Positions 61,810 to 64,000 of a stretch of 64,000 bases of DNA are shown in pieces (positions within the stretch are counted from its first letter, which is position 1; each line of letters starts with the position of its first letter). The notes under the pieces were generated by a model that had not been told where the DNA came from, did no database searches, and was given only the letters and a program-made list of their open reading frames with translations. A program made the position numbers and the translations under genes. Where the stretch lies: the NCBI GenBank assembly GCA_016708925.1, contig JADJET010000008.1:1-64000 (forward strand). Reading direction: 5' to 3'. The DNA comes from Gammaproteobacteria bacterium (lineage in GTDB: Bacteria; Pseudomonadota; Gammaproteobacteria; Pseudomonadales; Porticoccaceae).

Positions 61810-64000
61810 ATGATCGAACACATTCTGCGTTTTTCAATTCGCCAGCGCTGGCTGGTGCTGGCCGCGGTGCTGATCGTCGCCGCTTTCGGCGTCTGGAATT
61901 TTTTCCGTCTGCCCATCGATGCGGTGCCGGACATCACCAACGTCCAGGTGCAGATCAATACCGAAGCGCCCGGCTATTCGCCGCTGGAAGCCGAGCAGCG
62001 CGTGACCTATCTGGTCGAAAACGCGATGGCGGGCCTGCCCGGTCTGGACTACACCCGCTCGCTGTCGCGCTACGGTCTGTCGCAGGTGACGGTGGTATTT
62101 CGCGACGGCACCGATATTTACTTTGCGCGCCAGCTGGTCGGCGAGCGTGTCCAGCAGGTGAAGAGTCAGTTGCCGGCCGGACTGGCGCCGAGCCTGGGAC
62201 CGATTGCGACCGGCCTTGGCGAAATATTCATGTTCACCCTGGACCGCGTGCAAGGTGCGCGTGCGACGGACGACAAGGCGCTCACCGCCTTCGATCTGCA
62301 CGACGCCATGCGCTGGATCGTGCGCCCGCAGTTGGCGCAGGTCCCGGGAGTGACCGAAGTCAACAGCATCGGCGGCCAGGAACGGCAAGTGGTGGTGGCG
62401 CCGCTTCCCGCTCGCCTGCTGGCGTACGGGCTGACGCTCGACGATGTGACCACGGCGCTGGCCAACAACAATATCAGCCGGGGCGCGGGCTATATCGAGC
62501 GCCACGGCGCGCAGTATCTGATCCGCTCGCCGGGTCAGGTCACCAGTCTCGACGATGTGCGCCGGATGGTGGTGACCATCATCAACGGCGCACCCCTGAC
62601 CCTGGGCGAAGTCGCCGAGATCGGTTGGGGAGGGGCGCTGCGCACTGGCGCCGCCACCATGGATGGCGAAGAGGTAGTGTTGGGCACGGTCTTCATGCTG
62701 GTGGGGGAAAATTCCCGCACCGTTTCGCGCGCCGTGGCGGCGAAGCTCGAAACGATCCAGAAGAGTCTGCCGCCCGGGCTTGAGGCGCGCGCCGTCTACG
62801 ACCGCACCACGCTGGTCGACAAGACGCTCGACACCGTCACGAAAAACCTGCTGGAAGGCGCCCTGCTGGTGGTGGTGGTGCTGTTCGCGCTGTTGGGCAA
62901 TCTGCGCGCGGCACTGATTACCGCGGCGGTGATTCCGCTGGCGATGCTCGCCACGATTTCCGGCATGGTGCACAACCAGGTCAGCGCCAACCTGATGTCG
63001 CTCGGCGCGCTCGATTTTGGTCTGATCGTCGATGGCGCCGTCATCATTGTCGAAAACTGCGTTCGCCGGCTCGCCGAGGCGCAGCGGGGCAATGCCGCGC
63101 TGACCCTGAAGGAGCGGCTCGCAACGGTGTATGAATCCACCAGCGAAGTGATTCGCCCCAGCCTGTTCGGGGTCGGCATCATCACGGCGGTCTACATTCC
63201 GCTGTTCGCGCTGACCGGCGTGGAAGGCAAGATGTTCCACCCCATGGCGGCGACCGTGGTGATGGCGCTGGTGGCGGCGCTGGTGCTCGCGCTCACCTTC
63301 GTGCCGGCGGCCGTGGCGCTGCTGCTGAGCGGGAAAATCTCCGAGCGCGAAAACCCCGTCCTGCGCGTTGCCGCCAGCGCTTATGCCCCGCTGCTGCGCG
63401 CTGCACTGAAAGCGCGTGTGGTGCTGACCGTCGCCGCCGCAACCCTGGTGGTGGCGTGCGGTTTGATGGCTATGCGCATGGGCAGCGAGTTCATCCCGAG
63501 TCTGGATGAAGGCGATATCGCGCTGCATGCCCTGCGCATTCCCGGCACTTCGCTCGGGCAGGCGGTGGGGATGCAGCAAGTCCTGGAAGCGGAAATCAAA
63601 AAACTGCCGGAAGTGGAGCGCGTGTTCGCCAAGCTGGGCACCGCGGAGGTGGCGACCGATCCGATGCCGCCGTCGGTTGCCGATACGTTTGTGATCCTCA
63701 AACCCCGCGAGCAATGGCCCGATCCGCGCAAGTCCAAGGCGCAGGTGGTCGCGGACCTGGAAGCCACCGTCACGCGTGTGCCCGGCAACAATTACGAATT
63801 CACGCAGCCGATCCAGATGCGTTTCAACGAACTGATTTCCGGCGTGCGCTCCGATCTCGCGGTGAAGGTGTACGGCGATGATCTGGATGTCCTCAACGCA
63901 GCCGCGGAGCAGGTGGAAGCGGTGCTGTCGCGGGTTCCCGGCGCGGCCGATGTGAAAACCGAGCAGACCACCGGACTGCCGGTGATGACCATCACGCCGC
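61810..64000 (+). CDS. czcA: Heavy-metal RND efflux pump inner-membrane transporter (CzcA family), cut by the window edge
   Basis: 730 residues of a protein normally about 1040 long; the frame is open to the end of the window. MIEHILRFSIRQRWLVLAAVLIVAAFGVWNF starts it. Hallmarks of the heavy-metal class are DAVPDITNVQVQI near residue 36 and the proton-relay motif DFGLIVDGAVIIVEN near residue 405 with both aspartates and the glutamate. MGSEFIPSLDEGDIALHALR opens the second half. It uses the proton gradient to expel divalent metals such as Zn, Co or Cd. Confidence 0.95.
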   Translation, partial: MIEHILRFSIRQRWLVLAAVLIVAAFGVWNFFRLPIDAVPDITNVQVQINTEAPGYSPLEAEQRVTYLVENAMAGLPGLDYTRSLSRYGLSQVTVVFRDGTDIYFARQLVGERVQQVKSQLPAGLAPSLGPIATGLGEIFMFTLDRVQGARATDDKALTAFDLHDAMRWIVRPQLAQVPGVTEVNSIGGQERQVVVAPLPARLLAYGLTLDDVTTALANNNISRGAGYIERHGAQYLIRSPGQVTSLDDVRRMVVTIINGAPLTLGEVAEIGWGGALRTGAATMDGEEVVLGTVFMLVGENSRTVSRAVAAKLETIQKSLPPGLEARAVYDRTTLVDKTLDTVTKNLLEGALLVVVVLFALLGNLRAALITAAVIPLAMLATISGMVHNQVSANLMSLGALDFGLIVDGAVIIVENCVRRLAEAQRGNAALTLKERLATVYESTSEVIRPSLFGVGIITAVYIPLFALTGVEGKMFHPMAATVVMALVAALVLALTFVPAAVALLLSGKISERENPVLRVAASAYAPLLRAALKARVVLTVAAATLVVACGLMAMRMGSEFIPSLDEGDIALHALRIPGTSLGQAVGMQQVLEAEIKKLPEVERVFAKLGTAEVATDPMPPSVADTFVILKPREQWPDPRKSKAQVVADLEATVTRVPGNNYEFTQPIQMRFNELISGVRSDLAVKVYGDDLDVLNAAAEQVEAVLSRVPGAADVKTEQTTGLPVMTITP

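Noticed and set aside
61834..63714. 626-codon frame antisense to czcA
   Set aside because: His/Gln/Arg-rich residues without domain signs; czcA is open and conserved on the plus strand.

Overview
This window is high-GC chromosomal DNA, most likely from a gammaproteobacterium. The evidence is a nqrABCDEF-apbE-nqrM sodium pump operon, lolCDE, the ribF-ileS-lspA-fkpB-ispH order, a split pntAA/pntAB/pntB transhydrogenase and a type I-E CRISPR repeat. A Competibacter-like lineage is possible, but that is a guess. No rRNA, tRNA or complete insertion sequence was recognised.

Layout. 1-251: distal end of a type I-E CRISPR array running in from the left, with no cas genes. 380-5152: pepN, a helical hypothetical gene with two apparent frameshifts, a YecA/SEC-C protein and a methyltransferase. 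5278-16523 (minus strand): a complete C-P lyase operon, phnF-D-C-E1-E2-G-H-I-J-K-L-M-N-P, preceded by a PhnF-type operator and a Pho-box-like array, so it is probably under both local and phosphate-starvation control. 16771-21761 (minus): a carboxyltransferase with a biotinyl-like domain that lacks its lysine, a lipoprotein, a truncated haemoglobin and a Baeyer-Villiger-type monooxygenase.

22006-31427 (minus) is a decaying defence island. It holds a Res-like restriction helicase-nuclease and a type III-like methyltransferase cut up by inserted GC-rich palindromes. Between and beside them sit several toxin-antitoxin modules: a RelE/ParE pair, VapB with a deleted VapC, an RHH/PIN pair and MntA/HepT. 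Truncated copies of gene 5' ends (mod and a helicase-like gene) lie beside these modules. This recurring arrangement is the most unusual feature of the window.

31886-44875 is core energy metabolism on the plus strand: GAPDH with an N-terminal extension, the transhydrogenase, a lipoprotein, then the Na+-NQR operon with its flavin transferase (ApbE) and Fe-delivery factor (NqrM). 45044-56927 holds lipoprotein sorting (lolCDE), murJ, and the ribF-ileS-lspA-fkpB-ispH cluster. 57166-64000 is a metal-handling locus: an EamA transporter with a His-rich tail, a CzcI-like His-rich periplasmic protein, and czcC, czcB and czcA (the last cut by the window edge).

Several conserved genes (phnK, res, nqrA, lolD and the small gene at 3132) carry single-base shifts, four of them in or beside short C/G runs. 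nqrA and lolD are normally needed intact, so at least part of this pattern is more likely consensus-sequence error than decay. Several dispersed palindromic repeats (REP/MITE-like) sit between genes.
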